64,000 bases of DNA from Pascua guehoae (GCA_001600415.1 BCJX01000004.1:1-64000), one strand, 5' to 3'. Numbered from the stretch's first letter, positions 32,320 through 44,167 are shown. Notes: generated from the sequence alone by a model not told the origin. A program made the numbers and translations.

Positions 32320-34763
32320 ATGCATGCCCACTCCCCAACCGCCCTCTCCCTCCTGGGGTTCTTGGTGCTACCTCGTGTTCTGTCCTCGCCCCTCTTGTCG
32401 GGACCAGATGGTGAGCGCCCAACCGATGACCTGCGCCCGTAACGAGATACTGACGCGTCACAGCGATCGCCCAACTGGGCTTTGACGACGACACCTCCCT
32501 CCAACTCTTCGGCAAGGGTGAGCTCGGTCCTCCCGAGAGGAGAAAGCTGACACCCAGAGCTTACAGTGGCTGTAAGCCGACCAGAATGCCAGTCCAGCCT
32601 CGTCCAGCATCTTCAGACCCACCATGGTGTCGGCGAGCAGGGCGTCATGGCTCTCGACGAGTCGGGGCGTAGTGGTGGTGAGTCTTGACTCTCCAGCTAT
32701 GGTCACCCGGACGCATGAGCTGACTGCCAGTGGCAATCTCTCTCACCCTATGTGCAATGGCGTCGGCGCTCCAAAAGCACCCCGCAGAGTGTGACCCATG
32801 GGGACCAGAGCCAACCGCACGCGGGTGGTTCTCGAAGCCATCAGAGAAAGGCGATACGCAACGGGCAAAGTGCCTGGAGTGGGTGTAAAAAACGTGTGGC
32901 CTTCTAACCCAACAGGGCACTGCATCGTAGTCCGCAAGACTGGACAACCTACAACACCTACCTAAGCGATGCCAGTCAGTTGGGGGCTCCCCGACGTAGG
33001 TTGCTAACTGGCCAGCCCAGCTGTGGTATTCGATGACGATGCAACGACAAGCAAGTGAATCAGCTGGGGCAAGCACCGGCTGAGCTGACTCTAGACCTTG
33101 CCCAGGAACTGTATCGCAACGCAACTTTACAGAAAGTCGCCCTACTGCAGCACTTGAGGCGCAGCGCCGAGGAGCGAGACAGGGTGGAGAGTGAATGGGA
33201 CGAGAAGATGACAGACCGACTCGAGGTATGTCGGCCCCATAGCTTCCGTTAATGACAGTCCATGACCCGCATATCAACTACTGTCGAGTCATTCCTGGAA
33301 GATTTGCGCCGCGACGCCTCAGCACGTTCACGATCGCTCACCGAAATCCAAGACTCCATCAGCCAATTCTCCGCCGAGCGTGAATCTTTTTTGGACAAGC
33401 TTGAGCACGAGATTCTGAACGAAATGGCCACCCGCATGAGTGAGGAGTCGCTCAAGATTCAAGAGGACTCATTGGAGACGGTATGTCAGCCATCGTACAA
33501 AGCTGACTGGAGATCGCAACGTCTATCAAAGGCATGGTCGGAGAGGTGAGCTAAACCACGGTTGAATGGAGTAGGAACGAGCTCACGTCCAGAACTCTGT
33601 CCTGGTGGCTTCCATGCGCAACAGTATGGAAGAAGCCATGGGTCAAATGTGGGGCGTTGCAATGCGCGGGATGGAGTCTATCCACAACCACTCGCTCAAC
33701 CAAATTGTAAGCAGGACAGAATATCGGACGCCAGACTCTAACAGTTTGTCATCGCTGGATACTTTGGGAAGTCAGGTCGAGATGAACCTGCAAGCAACAT
33801 TACATGTAGGTTATCCATGAATGACAAGTGAGTTAACCGACCAGGAGCTTGTCAATCTTTGGACGATCGTTGAAGTACTTTCACCGGCACTGGCGACTTC
33901 GGTGGATCAAGCGGGTGAACTCATGGTACGGTTGAGAGCTCATTAGTGACGCGCGCCTTGTGCCGTGCTGACCGAAGCACCTCCACACTGAAATGAGGCA
34001 TTCGGTCCAGGAAGCGACTAACACGTCGACCATGCTCAATGCGAAACTCAACGAGACATTGGAGATCATTTCCTCAATGGGTCCCAAACTCTCCCTGCTG
34101 TCTCCAACATGTAGGCCACTGGAAAAACGGTGCTAATCCTGCAGTTCATGGCTTCTTTCATGCCGTTCTTGCCAAGACCTTTGGGGGTGGCCAGCTCGCC
34201 GACAAGCTTGCTGCAGTTCTCACCATGGCAGTTCAGACCTTGGTCTGGGGATCGTACAGTGCTGTAAGCTCACTTTCCTGAAGAAGCGCTCACCCGCAGC
34301 TCTCACTCGCCATCGGGCTCTGGTGTCTCACGCGCAGCGGGAGACTGCGGCGACTCGTTGGGTGGATGGTTAGGCAGTTGGTGGGGCACGTTTGGGGCGA
34401 GATGAGTAGCACTTTGTCCAGTGCATTCTGGGCGTTGGCAGCGTGGACACACGAGCAGAATGAGAACCGCCCATGGGAAGAAGAGGGAAAGGGCAATGGG
34501 CATCACAAAAACCCGAGGTAAGTCCGTAGACGAAGCCGCGGCCCGCTGACGACAGCACATTCGGTCGAGAATGGGACACGCCATCCGTCGCTTCAACAGA
34601 CACGATAGTCGGCACGGATGACGACGATTTCGAGAAGGACGACGAGCGGTACGACGAGTTTGACGGCCCCGGATGGCCCGGACTGCATGACCGGACGTAT
34701 GCCGAAGTGTGGTACAAGAGTACGAGGAGCCAGCGTCGTGCGTTTTCGGAGCCCCCGCTATAG
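32320..34763 (+). CDS. KAR5: KAR5/THT1-type nuclear membrane fusion protein
   Basis: Fifteen exons (32320-32410, 32464-32517, 32558-32677, 32731-32878, 32916-32974, 33016-33054, 33095-33225, 33259-33480, 33513-33545, 33593-33805, 33845-33925, 33978-34110, 34145-34263, 34300-34517, 34556-34763) join in phase to 622 aa. A hydrophobic leader (LSLLGFLVLPRVLSS) is followed by the family's cysteine-rich ectodomain: RPECQSSL, LTLCAMASALQKHPAECDPW, KCLEALHRSPQDWTTYNTYL, LAQELYRNATLQKVALL. A long helical, coiled-coil region precedes a hydrophobic span near residues 470-495 (LVWGSYSALSLAIGLWCL) and a basic then acidic tail. This order matches Kar5/Tht1/Brambleberry, an ER and nuclear-envelope protein required for nuclear fusion in karyogamy. 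The weakest joins are exons 5-7 (32974-33095), where short introns leave alternatives. Family call rests on the cysteine/tryptophan pattern. Confidence 0.78.
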
Positions 34764-35079
34764 AATTGAGACACGACTGTATCCCTTGACTGTATGAGCG
34801 TTCCTGGATAGCAAGAATGTACAGAGTATGCTTGTGCGTGGTTCCGGTGACTACAGGACAGGCGACATGCATTGGGCGTCACAGACCTGCCTACCACGCA
34901 TACCACCTCTTGGGTCAGTGCCCAGGAACGTGCTCACCGCCTCGCCACCCAAACCGCCACATTGCCACGGCCATCCCCGTCCCATCCCCGTCGTCATCGC
35001 CTCCACCCTAGTAACCACCCAACCAACTCCCAACGCATCTTCAACATCCACCATCTCACCCGCTCAACATAAACCCCCA
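34764..35079. other. intergenic, 316 bp
   Basis: Contains the 3' end of the KAR5-like gene and a C/A-rich leader of the next gene. Nothing else recognised. Confidence 0.5.
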
Positions 35080-38000
35080 ATGCGAGACAGAGACTACCCC
35101 CGCCCGCGACGACGCACGTACCTCCACGTCTGCGCGCCGCCTCTCGCCGCGCTTCTCCTCATCTCGACCGCGCTCGCGTCCTACCTCTTCCTCTCGCACG
35201 TGCCCCACGCCCACGATGTGGGGTGGCAGGCGTACGAGATTGTGCAGGCCACCATCCCCGTCCAAGCCGCCGAGGACGACGCGGATGTCCCGGACACGAA
35301 TACCGGAACGAGTGTCGGGGGCGGGGGGGATGGGAAAGTAGAGAGCCTCCCGCTGGATATATGGGTGCGTCTGGCCAGCTTGGCTCGTGCTGATTGACAG
35401 GACCCGCTCGCACGGCATACCACCGGCCGTAAGTTGGGGCGGAGGAAGGTGTGGGCGAGGGCGAGGAGAGGGAGTTGGGATAAGGAGGAGGGAGGGGGAC
35501 GCAACTAACATCTAGTAACCGAAGTCCGCGTCCAGTCGTGCCTCGTCAGCGCACACCGCTTCCCGTCCATGTGCGCGCCGAAATCCACGCCTGAGGCCGA
35601 TACCGCGCGTGGAAAGTGGGTCCTGGTGGACCGAAACTTGAACAAGAGGACGGGGCTATGGTGAGTAGTATGGTGGGAAGGGCTGGGGTTGGAAAGTTGG
35701 GTATGGGGGTGCTGCGCGGGGGGTGGTGGGGGGGTGGGGGTATGGTCGGGGGAGTGGTCCGGAGAGTTGGTGGTATGTGGACTTGGGACGTAAGAAGGCT
35801 CCGTGGTCTACAGAGGAAGTTGCACGACGTTGTTCACCGCTGGGCTTATGGGTGTGCTTGGGGCCGGGCATGATGGCAGCCTGGTTCGACACGGTATGGC
35901 GGGCGGGATACGGTGGTCTGCAGACAGGACAGTCTGGCTAGACCGCGCCCCACGGAGCGGACTGAAGGTCTGCTTGTTACCCGATGTTGGAGGAGCGGGC
36001 TCCCTGGCCGACTGGCCATGGAGCTGCCTCCTACCGACTTACGACCCTACCCATTTCCCCCCTCCCTTGGCCCAATTTCCACATCCCATCTGACCCCGAC
36101 CACAGGAACAACTACATCTACTACCGCCGCACGCGCCGCCTCGACGTGCCCCTCATCACGGACCTCAAAGTCCTCCCCGAACCCCCGGGCGACGTGGACG
36201 TGGCCGGGTGGACGCGCGCGGATGGCAACCTCCACGAGGGCGTGTATCCCCGCCGCAAGGAGATGCGGCTGTGGTACCGCACCGCCCAGCAGGGGGGAGA
36301 GAGGGATGAGCACGAGGTGGTTACCGAGATGGATTTGTTGTATGTGAGTACCACGGTGGGAGGTGAGGTAACGTAGTGTTGGGGATGGCAAGACTTTGGG
36401 CGTCTTGTCATCGTATCGGCGCTGCGTCGTCCTGGTCCCGCTCACAGCTCCCAACTGGGCTCGTCTATTTCTGCCTCTAGCATATCTCATTCACTGCCAT
36501 CGCTCATTCCTCCCGAGCGATAGCTGAGGAATACATCTCACCAATGAGCTTCAACATCTCGCCGATCGTTTCTCTCGCGAACGCACTGACACCAGGGCGA
36601 CAATGACCCGTTCTTTGGCTTTACGCGCGTGCCCGGCGGCCCACTCGTGCCTACTGTCGAGGGACGGTGGGAGTCGGTCGACATTGTCTTCCGCCGCGGC
36701 AACCCGGTCGCGCCGGCCGCGCCGATGCTGCGGTTCCATGATGACGGGTCGTTCAAGATTATGCAGAGTGGGTACTGCGGCAGGGTTGATGGTGCTACTG
36801 GCCGGGGGTGGCAGGGGACGCACCTTCGCCTGTCCTGGGGCCGCGGACGCACCTTCGCGTGCCAGGTAGTGTCCATGTCGAAGGATTGTGGTTGCTTTTG
36901 AGGAGGATGCCGTTGATGTTTCTTTACTCCATTTATTGCGGAACCCCTCGAACCGCCCCATTCCCTCTCCAGCGTCCCTCCACTTGACCCACACTGACAA
37001 CAGTCGCCGACCTGCACTACTCGGTCGGCACCGGATCGTGCCGTGACACGCCCCTGCGTCCGTGCAACGACTCGAGCACGGCTTCGTGGCTGTCGTCGGC
37101 GCTCGATGCGGAAAAGCCCGACCTCGTCGTCTTTTCAGGCGACCAGCTCAACGGCCAGCGCACGTCGTACGACACGCGCTCGGTGCTGGCCAAATTTGCC
37201 CAGCCCGTCATTGACCGCCACATTCCGTGGGCGGCCGTGTTTGGTAACCACGACAGCGAGATCAACGACGATCGCAGAGACCAGATGCGCGCGCTTCAGG
37301 CCATGCCGTATTCGCTCGCTAGGACGGGACCGGAGGGTGTGGATGGGGTCGGGAATTGTGAGTAGCTGGGATGGTTTAGGGCGAGTACACATCTGCACAA
37401 TGGCGGCTATGCGTCTTCCCCCTCCCCCCACTCCCCAACACATATATCCGAAGGCCTATGATTGTGAGATTAAAGTGGCTGAAATACTGACGACAGACGA
37501 CGTCTGGATCTACTCTGGCGATCCGTCGCGCCAGCACGTGTTTACTTTATACTTTCTCGACTCGCATGCGTACCCTGCGCTTTCACTCCCTTTCCTTCAC
37601 TTCGACTACGACTACATCAAACCGTGAGTGGAGCGTTGGATGGGTTGTCAAGTCTTGCCAGTGCCGTACAGTCGCTCCGCCAAGCGCCTCAGAGGCTTCC
37701 TCGGAGTCTTCTCCCATCTGCATATCACTAACAACCAGGTCTCAGATCGACTGGTATCTCAACGTCTCCTCCAGCATTAGGCCCATCCCCCGCCCCTTCC
37801 GTCCCGACACGGGCGTGGACCTGGGTCACATCTGGCGCGCAAACGCACAACCGGGGCCACGCCGCCTGGACACCTCGCCTAGGCAGTCGGAACAGCCACA
37901 GACGCTCGCCAAGCCGAACGCCATGATGTTCTTCCACATCCCGCTCCCTGAAGCCTACGACCCGGCAGACATGACCGACGACATGTCGTTCACGGGCGGC

Positions 38001-38423
38001 GAGCTCGACCTCGGCTCGCAGCATGACGGCAAGGGGAGCAGCTCGACCAATGGCCACTTTTTCTCAAAGGCCATCCAGCAGGCGTTCGAGATCAGCCCCG
38101 ACGACCTCGGCGACGACGCCGACAGCGCACCTGGCACCCCGGCCGGCGCACACACGACCGAAGTCAAGGTCCTCGCCCACGGACACTGCCACAACACGGA
38201 CCGGTGCCGCCGCGTCTCGGGCGTGTGGATGTGCTTTGACGGCGGCACGTCGTACGCGGGCTACGGGCGCGACGGGTTCGACCGCCGCGTGCGTGTGTAC
38301 AATGTCTCGCAGTGGGGCGAGACGATTGCCACGTATAAGCGTCTCGTGGACGGGCGCATTATCGACAAGCAGGTGCTTGTGGGCCAAGGTGCGCCGCCGG
38401 GCTGGGGAAGGAAAGGGGCGTAA
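35080..38423 (+). CDS. DCR2: calcineurin-like phosphoesterase, DCR2 type
   Basis: Exons 35080-35364, 35401-35428, 35516-35660, 36106-36343, 36596-36767, 37004-37357, 37497-37623 and 37739-38423 join in phase to 677 aa. A basic N terminus and one hydrophobic anchor (APPLAALLLISTALASYLFL) indicate a type II membrane or secretory protein. Metallophosphoesterase motifs appear in order: ADLHYS (D-x-H), FSGDQLNG (GDx), GNHDSE (GNHD) and AHGHCHNTD (GHxH) near the C terminus. An acidic insert lies between the last two. The arrangement, with a long N-terminal domain (YRRTRRLDVPLITDLKV) before the catalytic part, matches yeast Dcr2, a phosphatase linked to cell-cycle start and to the unfolded-protein response. 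Intron 3 (35661-36105, 445 nt) and intron 5 (236 nt) are long. Confidence 0.85.
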
Positions 38424-38611
38424 GTGTGCTGGTGTATGTTGTGAGGCTGGGCCTCTTAGACTATCGTGTTCAGTTTGTTGTACCGTTTAGATGGAGTAGA
38501 TGGGTCGTCCCCGAGGCAGCAGCAGTCTGTTGTAACGCTCGAGTCTGGGAACGCTCGCCATCGCTGCCCTCTACACCGGGGCCAGCTCTTCGACATGTAA
38601 GGACGATCACG

Positions 38612-38692
38612 GGCAACGTGGCGGAGTGGTTAACGCGGTTGACTCGAAATCAACTTCCTTCGGGAGCACATGTTCGAATCATGTCGTTGTCG
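38612..38692 (+). tRNA. tRNA-Ser (anticodon CGA)
   Basis: 81-nt cloverleaf with the same acceptor, CTCGAAA anticodon loop, serine-type variable arm and TTCGAAT T loop as the minus-strand copy at 18868-18948; the two are identical. No intron. A five-T Pol III stop follows at 38704-38708. Confidence 0.95.
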
Positions 38693-38904
38693 AGCGTCCT
38701 CGCTTTTTGGGCTGTGAGGTCGGGGGTGCTGGTATGAAGCTGTTGGGGTCAGTTGTGTGTCGGATTGGGGAGTTGGTCTGAAGTTTGGGTTCGGACACTG
38801 TTGGGAGAGGCGACAGGCCTCCCCACACACACATACACACGACGTCGAACTCTCCACAGCCAACCGACCTGTGCGACCGCGCTGCAGAGGCCAACACACA
38901 ACGG

Positions 38905-38985
38905 GGTTGAATCGTATAACGGTTAGTACATGAGATTCTGACGCAGCGTCGTTCTCATAATCTGGGTTCGATTCCCAGTTCGACC
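38905..38985 (+). tRNA. tRNA-Gln (anticodon CTG) with a short intron
   Basis: Acceptor stem GGTTGAA pairs with TTCGACC (one G-T). The D arm contains TATAACGGTTAGTAC. The anticodon stem TGAGA/TCTCA encloses TTCTGA, anticodon CTG, followed one base after the anticodon by a 10-nt intron (about 38942-38951). The T arm is CTGGGTTCGATTCCCAG. A five-T stop starts at 38986. The intron is at the canonical 37/38 site. Confidence 0.9.
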
Positions 38986-39241
38986 TTTTTGCAGACACGC
39001 AGTGCCCGACGAATGCAAAACTGGTCATGGAGGAAGGGAAACCGGGCCTCGCGTGGGCTCGGGGAGTAGTGAGGTGCAGAGCGCGAGCATGAGCGTCCTT
39101 GGAAGACGATCGAGAAATGCAGCCTCAATCCCTACGTTTCCGATGGACTACGAGCAAGCCCATCCGCCCGCTAACTTCCCCACACGGGCTGATCCCATGG
39201 CCAGCAGACTCGAGGCTTGGAGCGCGGGGGGGGCAAAAGTT

Positions 39242-39341
39242 GGACGAGTGGCGGATTGAACGCCAGACCTTCAGTATTGAATGTCACTGGATGGAGCGGG
39301 GACGATGCAAAACGGACGCTCTACCACTGAGCTACACGCCC
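39242..39341 (-). tRNA. tRNA-Ala (anticodon TGC) with intron, possibly degenerate
   Basis: On the minus strand GGGCGTGTAGCTCAGTGG is a typical tRNA-Ala 5' half with good A box. The anticodon loop contains TTTGCA. The 3' half has a clean T arm (TGGCGTTCAATCCGCCA). If an intron of about 28 nt follows position 37, the anticodon stem is TCCGT/ACTGA with one C-T mismatch. The acceptor stem has one T-T mismatch and one G-T pair. A four-T stop follows. Two mismatches raise the chance that this is a decaying copy. Confidence 0.6.
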
Positions 39342-42065
39342 CATGGTGATGGGCCCGTTGCGACGACTGGGAGCGCGTTCTGGACCCGAGTTCTTGGGTT
39401 CTGGGGTTTGCTGCGGTACAATTGGCCTTGGTCTCGTTGACTGCGGTGGAACGAACTGGGGTGCAACAAACACAGCGACATGCGGCGGGTCCTGCCGGCG
39501 GAGGCTATGGGGACTGCTGGTTGTCCTGCCTGCGCAACATGTTGGGGTTTACAGACTACCCCATGCTCTGCGAAAAGGTTTCGTGCGACGTCTGGGGTTT
39601 GGGGATGGAGCGTGATGGGCCAGTTGTGGCTCTGGCCCGAGTGCTTGTCCCGAGGTTGCGGTCCGTAACGATAATTCAACCTTGAATATAGACAAAACAA
39701 TATCATCTCCAGTACTCACGACGGGGATGTTGCGCCTGCTGCTTGCATCGAAGGGGTGGACGGGCAAACTCTCAAGGAACGGCCTTGCCACCAACGGAAA
39801 GATGGACGAGGAGTCTGCAGTTTAAAGCATGACCACCAGTCGGGGTGGTTACTCCTCGCAGAGCCATGGCGCACGCGCTGCTCGAGTGTCTGGGCTGCTT
39901 CACCTACCGCCCAAAGCTCACGGGTCACTCAACACCGCGTCACGCTGTCCCCAGTACCTCGAGCACATCACAACCCAAATAGAACCCCATACTTCTGGTC
40001 ATGTTGGCAACTCAAATGTGACGCCATGTGATGCCTCGCGTGCACAGGGTTTAATGCCCCAAAGTGTAGTGTGTACACGGACGAACAAAGTCCACTACTT
40101 GCAGAACACAAATGTGTGCCAAGTGTGGCTACAGCCGAGGCCTCGTTGCAACCTGCCAAGAGCGCAGTGTTGGATCGCTCGGCGTGTTGCGCAGCCCCTT
40201 TGTGGCATCTGGTTTCGATGGGCGTGCGATTTCGCCGAGTGTCCTGATTCCCATGCATCTGTAACACACGACCCGCTGCATCTCCGCGCTCGTTCGGAAC
40301 GAGTAATGGGGATATATGGCGTTCCAGTTTATTCGAGGTGAACGCCCACTATGCCGCGAAGGCGGTGAGTTGAAGACGTTTGTTGTTGTCGTCGTCGGTG
40401 CACCGAGTCTGTGCGATTGCGCAGTGTGTGCATGGCCATCTACCTCATCACGGGGCGTGTTCGCGACCAGGCCCGAAATGAAAGATTAAGGGCATGACGG
40501 GGATGGTGGCCGTTGCACCCATGTTTACGTGTGCCTCGTCATGGGTCAGAGATGTGGCACAAGGTTGTGGTGATCCCAAACTTTATGTGCACCGCCAGGA
40601 CAGCACAGAGTTTGCACAGTGTTCCCCTACAGTTCGCCCAATGTTCCTCTCTGCGACCCACCGAACATGTCCACTTACTGAGGACCAAAACCCTCGCCCA
40701 CGGTACATTCACATTCGGACCCCATCTCGCATGCCCAAATGTAGTACGCACCTCTAGTGGACACAGTGCCTCGAAACATTCGTGAATGGGCTTCCTCTGC
40801 TGTATCACCAAACGGACAATTCAATACTGGTAGGTGGAGCCAAACAAAATCGCCTCCATCCCGCAGTCGCGGTACATACGGTATGTTGTGGGTCAAACTC
40901 ATAAAATTAAACTTGGTCCAAACTGTATAGCTCATTGTGTTATTGTCGACTGCGTCCCCACCAACTCTCGTGGCTCTAGGTACGTAATGTACCGCAGTTC
41001 GGTGGTACCAGCGTTCACACTGGGATGCGTGGCTTCGTATCGAGACTACCTACTGTACATGCCCGGACAGTGCGTTATAACTGCTGATATGAAAACAATT
41101 TCCTCCCAATCCACCACCACCAACTCTGGGAGTCCTCTTCATCCAGCGAAACATCCCCAAGCACAACGTCGTATTTAGACTCATCCCATTCCGCGGCCAT
41201 CTTCAACCCACCGACCCCTAATCCCATGTTGACCTCCGCAGCACCGGTGGCAAGCCTGGAACGCCCATCGCTTGCCACAAGCCCATCATGGTCACCAGCA
41301 ACAGGCGCGCGATCACTACTGTGCCTCTTGTCACCGCCGTTGGTCCTGGGTGCCTTGAGTATTGGGTTCGGCGTCATGTGCCCGCCAAAGATGAACTGCT
41401 GGATCTTCTGATGTCTGACTCTAGACGATGGTGAAGGGTGGAGAGGCAGAATAGGCCATAGGCTCGCTTGGACATTGGGTTTCCGTCGCGGTCCAGAAGT
41501 ATTAAACTGGCCGATGGGTGATCATATTCTGGGAACCACGAGGGCGATTAAAGTGTGTGGGGTGCGCTTGGCAGCTTGGTACCTCTGCTTCCGCCTGGGA
41601 AGCTCTCTCGAGTACCTGCGTTTGGGACCGTACCTGTTCAACCTGGTGCCTTCCGTCACTCCACACTGATAATGTTTGGCACCACTGCAGTTGTAGTCAT
41701 CGTGTTCAGGTGCACCCATACCACGAGGCCCACCTGCTGACAGGCATGAGGGTGAATTCACCCCAACCTCGACCGCTCGTTACATCTCGTCGTCGCCTTG
41801 CCTCGCAACGGGTCTCACTCGACACCTCTGCCCATCGTCTCTTCTCCGCTGCCGCGTCATCGCAGCTCAATGCTGTGCACGGTAAGATTATAGTGTTCGT
41901 GGCGACTCGCTAACTCTGTCCTTCCTACCCCATGATAAAGTGTTACTGCTTGACCCCTCTCGCTCCATTCTGTAACGTGCATGCACACAGCTCAACCCCA
42001 CAGTGGACTCGCAACACCACGGCCCAAGGCGGGAGAGTTGTGCACGTCTATCCACTAAACAACCT

Positions 42066-43000
42066 CACATGACCTCGAATAAGATTGCCGGTGACCTCGC
42101 CCGCTCAGTGCTTGTCGTTTCTCACGGCCGCTAGAGCCTTTCGCTACGTCAAAACCGCCGCTGCCTCACGGGCAGAGCCACCCAGGTTCGAGGCCAAGCT
42201 CACCGTCTCCCAAGTGCGCATGACGTAGTCGTGGCATGTGCCAGCCGTCGACGTCGACGGTGTCGACATGGGTCTTGGCCGGGCGTCGTCGACGACCGGG
42301 ACGCGAGTAGTGATGGTATGCGACACGGTTACGGTAGCCAGAGGCTCACCTTTGCCAAGCCCATGCCCGAGGTCCATCGCCGACACGTGTGTGGCATTTC
42401 GACGTGTGGCATGTGGCATGTGGCATGTTATGCGTGGCAGCCAAGCGCCAAGCAGGCTGGGCGATACCCACGATAGCACGTCGCATTCCTCATCCTCATG
42501 TCATTTACTCAAATAAAGCTAGCAACCGCCCTCAGTGTCTCTATCGTCTCCCTCTATGCCGTCACGTCCTGGAGTGCACATGACGGCCACTCAAGATTGG
42601 GGGGGGCGGCGGTAGCTCGCCCGCTCGGTGCCTCGCTTAGCACGGCTGGAGCTTCCTCTCGACACCTCCGCTCTGCTGATCCACTCTGGCGTCTTGTTCG
42701 AGTCTCGCGACATTTGGGAACTCCAGACCTTCCATGCTACCGCAAGTACAAGTACTAAGGTTGAGGGGATGGGGATAACCTCACCGCCTCGTGACCGAGC
42801 CTCTCCGAATAACCCCACATGACCGGAACGTCACTCGACAACCATCTCTTTAGAGGCTCGTCTGACAGTTGCTGAACTCTACGTCCGTATGCCTTCCGCC
42901 TGATTGTCACGTCTTGTATGGCCTGCAAGTGCCTACAGGTGGTCGAAGGGGATCGCGCCCGCTCGGCACACCTTATTCCATGACGGCCTCAGCACGGAGG
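42066..43000 (+). repeat. diverged direct repeats, spacing about 0.5 kb
   Basis: CACATGAC followed by AAGATT and then TCGCCCGCTCRGTGC occurs at 42066-42111 and again at 42577-42631, with further weak similarity downstream (CACGGC, GAGC, CTTTCGCT versus CACGGCT, GAGC, CCTCTCG). A third shorter match (CGCCCGCTCGGCAC) lies near 42956. Offset is about 515 bp, then about 340 bp. Confidence 0.5.
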
Positions 43001-43409
43001 ATCATCGTCATTGCACCGGGGACAGAGTCATTAACAACTAGCGCAGCACATGACAGAACAGTAAGATTAAGGTGTTGGGATGAGTCGGGCGACTGCACCT
43101 CAGTGTTCTTCATCGCGACGTTTGCTTGTTCTCTGACGACACATTGTTCACTCTTGTCTCGCTCAGCTCCCCCACTCCCATTCCTCGTTGGGCTCCCGAC
43201 GGCTCCTGCTCTACCGTGCGTTCGCGACGTCCCGGGTGTCAGCTGAGGCGACCCCACGCAACCGAGTAAGACTCCCTGTCTTGGTGTGGTTGGCGTCTTG
43301 GCCTCAAAGTCATGGGGACAGGGGAGGCGAACGGGAACTAGGGCCGGCGATGGGGACAAGGACAGCGCGAGACGGGCACTGCGTGGTCCCAACCTCGCGC
43401 GCCGAATGG

Positions 43410-43417
43410 CATAAAAG
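43410..43417 (+). promoter_or_regulatory. TATA-like box of the secreted peptide gene
   Basis: CATAAAAG lies about 140 bp before the ATG at 43555, with C/A-rich leader between, a normal fungal promoter distance. Confidence 0.45.
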
Positions 43418-43554
43418 GAGGTCGGTCAGTCGTCTTCCAAGCCCCCCCTCAGCATCTGGAAACGAGTCCAGCCAGAGTCCCAACCGCTCCCACCCAACAC
43501 AGCCAGCCACCACCAGACCCCAACCCCAATCCCGTCCCCAACCACCAGCCCACC

Positions 43555-43890
43555 ATGAAGTACACCATGCTCGTCCTCGCCCTCGTGGCGCCCCTCGCGG
43601 CCACGGCCCCGTCCCGCGCCGACGACCTCGACCTCGACGCCCGCGACGACCTGGCGCCGCGCGCAACGACGTTTTTCGACTATGAGGGCAACTCGCGCGA
43701 GGTGGGCGACGACGAGGACGTGGTCGACGTCGGCGACAAGGACAAGCGCGACGTCGACTCGCAGGGCACCAGTCCCCGCCTCTCGGCGCGCGACGAGCTC
43801 GCAAAGCGCGTCGTTTGCTGGCGCTGCTGCGTCTGCACCCGCCCGCCGCTCAAGTATAGGTGTGTGTGCGGTATTTGCTGCAGGTATTAG
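43555..43890 (+). CDS. small secreted cysteine-rich peptide precursor
   Basis: Single exon, 111 aa, with CCACC-type context before the ATG. A clear signal peptide (MKYTMLVLALVAPLAATA) is followed by an acidic pro-region (DDLDLDARDDLAPR, VGDDEDVVDVGDKDKR). Two Lys-Arg sites, DKDKR and ELAKR, fit Kex2-type cleavage. After the second, 26 residues remain: a basic peptide with eight cysteines arranged as CxxCCxC ... CxCxxCC around a short RPPLKY centre, ending CCRY. It has no membrane segment beyond the leader. I recognise no family. It could be a hydrophobin-unrelated defence, signalling or effector peptide; activity is not implied by sequence alone. Confidence 0.75.
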   Translation: MKYTMLVLALVAPLAATAPSRADDLDLDARDDLAPRATTFFDYEGNSREVGDDEDVVDVGDKDKRDVDSQGTSPRLSARDELAKRVVCWRCCVCTRPPLKYRCVCGICCRY

Positions 43891-44167
43891 GCCCGCGTCA
43901 CGAAAACTCGACCCTCATCCATCGGCGATCCGGGTGACACGAAAACGTTTGTTGGGAGATATTGGTGTAAAGGGAGCTGGCGTAGGAAATGCCAACGGCC
44001 CACGACCTGCTTGTAATGGAGAGAAGATGAAAACGAAAAGAAATGACTCAAGGTAGCCGTCAGAGTGAAATGAATGTTGTTCTCGGTTTAAATTCTCGGT
44101 TTAAACAATGAAGTTGCAACCCCATAAGTATCTCTATTAGCTACGACGCCTGCCTGCAGCTCCTCCC
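43891..44167. other. convergent 3' region
   Basis: 277 bp between the peptide gene and CHS5, both 3' ends. A direct repeat TCTCGGTTTAAA / TTCTCGGTTTAAAC occurs at 44082-44106. Nothing else seen. Confidence 0.5.

Larger units (their letters stand above)
39342..43554. other. gene-free stretch of about 4.2 kb with decayed repeats
   Basis: No frame here has an ATG, splice sites and a recognisable motif together. Base composition is less GC-rich than the flanking genes and stop codons are frequent in all frames. Diverged direct repeats are visible between 42060 and 43000 (listed separately). A (GTGGCAT) triplet occurs at 42411-42430 and GTCGAC clusters at 42247-42270. It may be old transposon sequence, but no protein remnant could be named. 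Confidence 0.5.

Noticed and set aside
33706..33750. Intron after NQI in the KAR5-like gene (GTAAGC donor)
   Set aside because: Splicing there breaks the phase of every later exon, whereas reading through keeps the coiled-coil frame open to the next donor at 33806.
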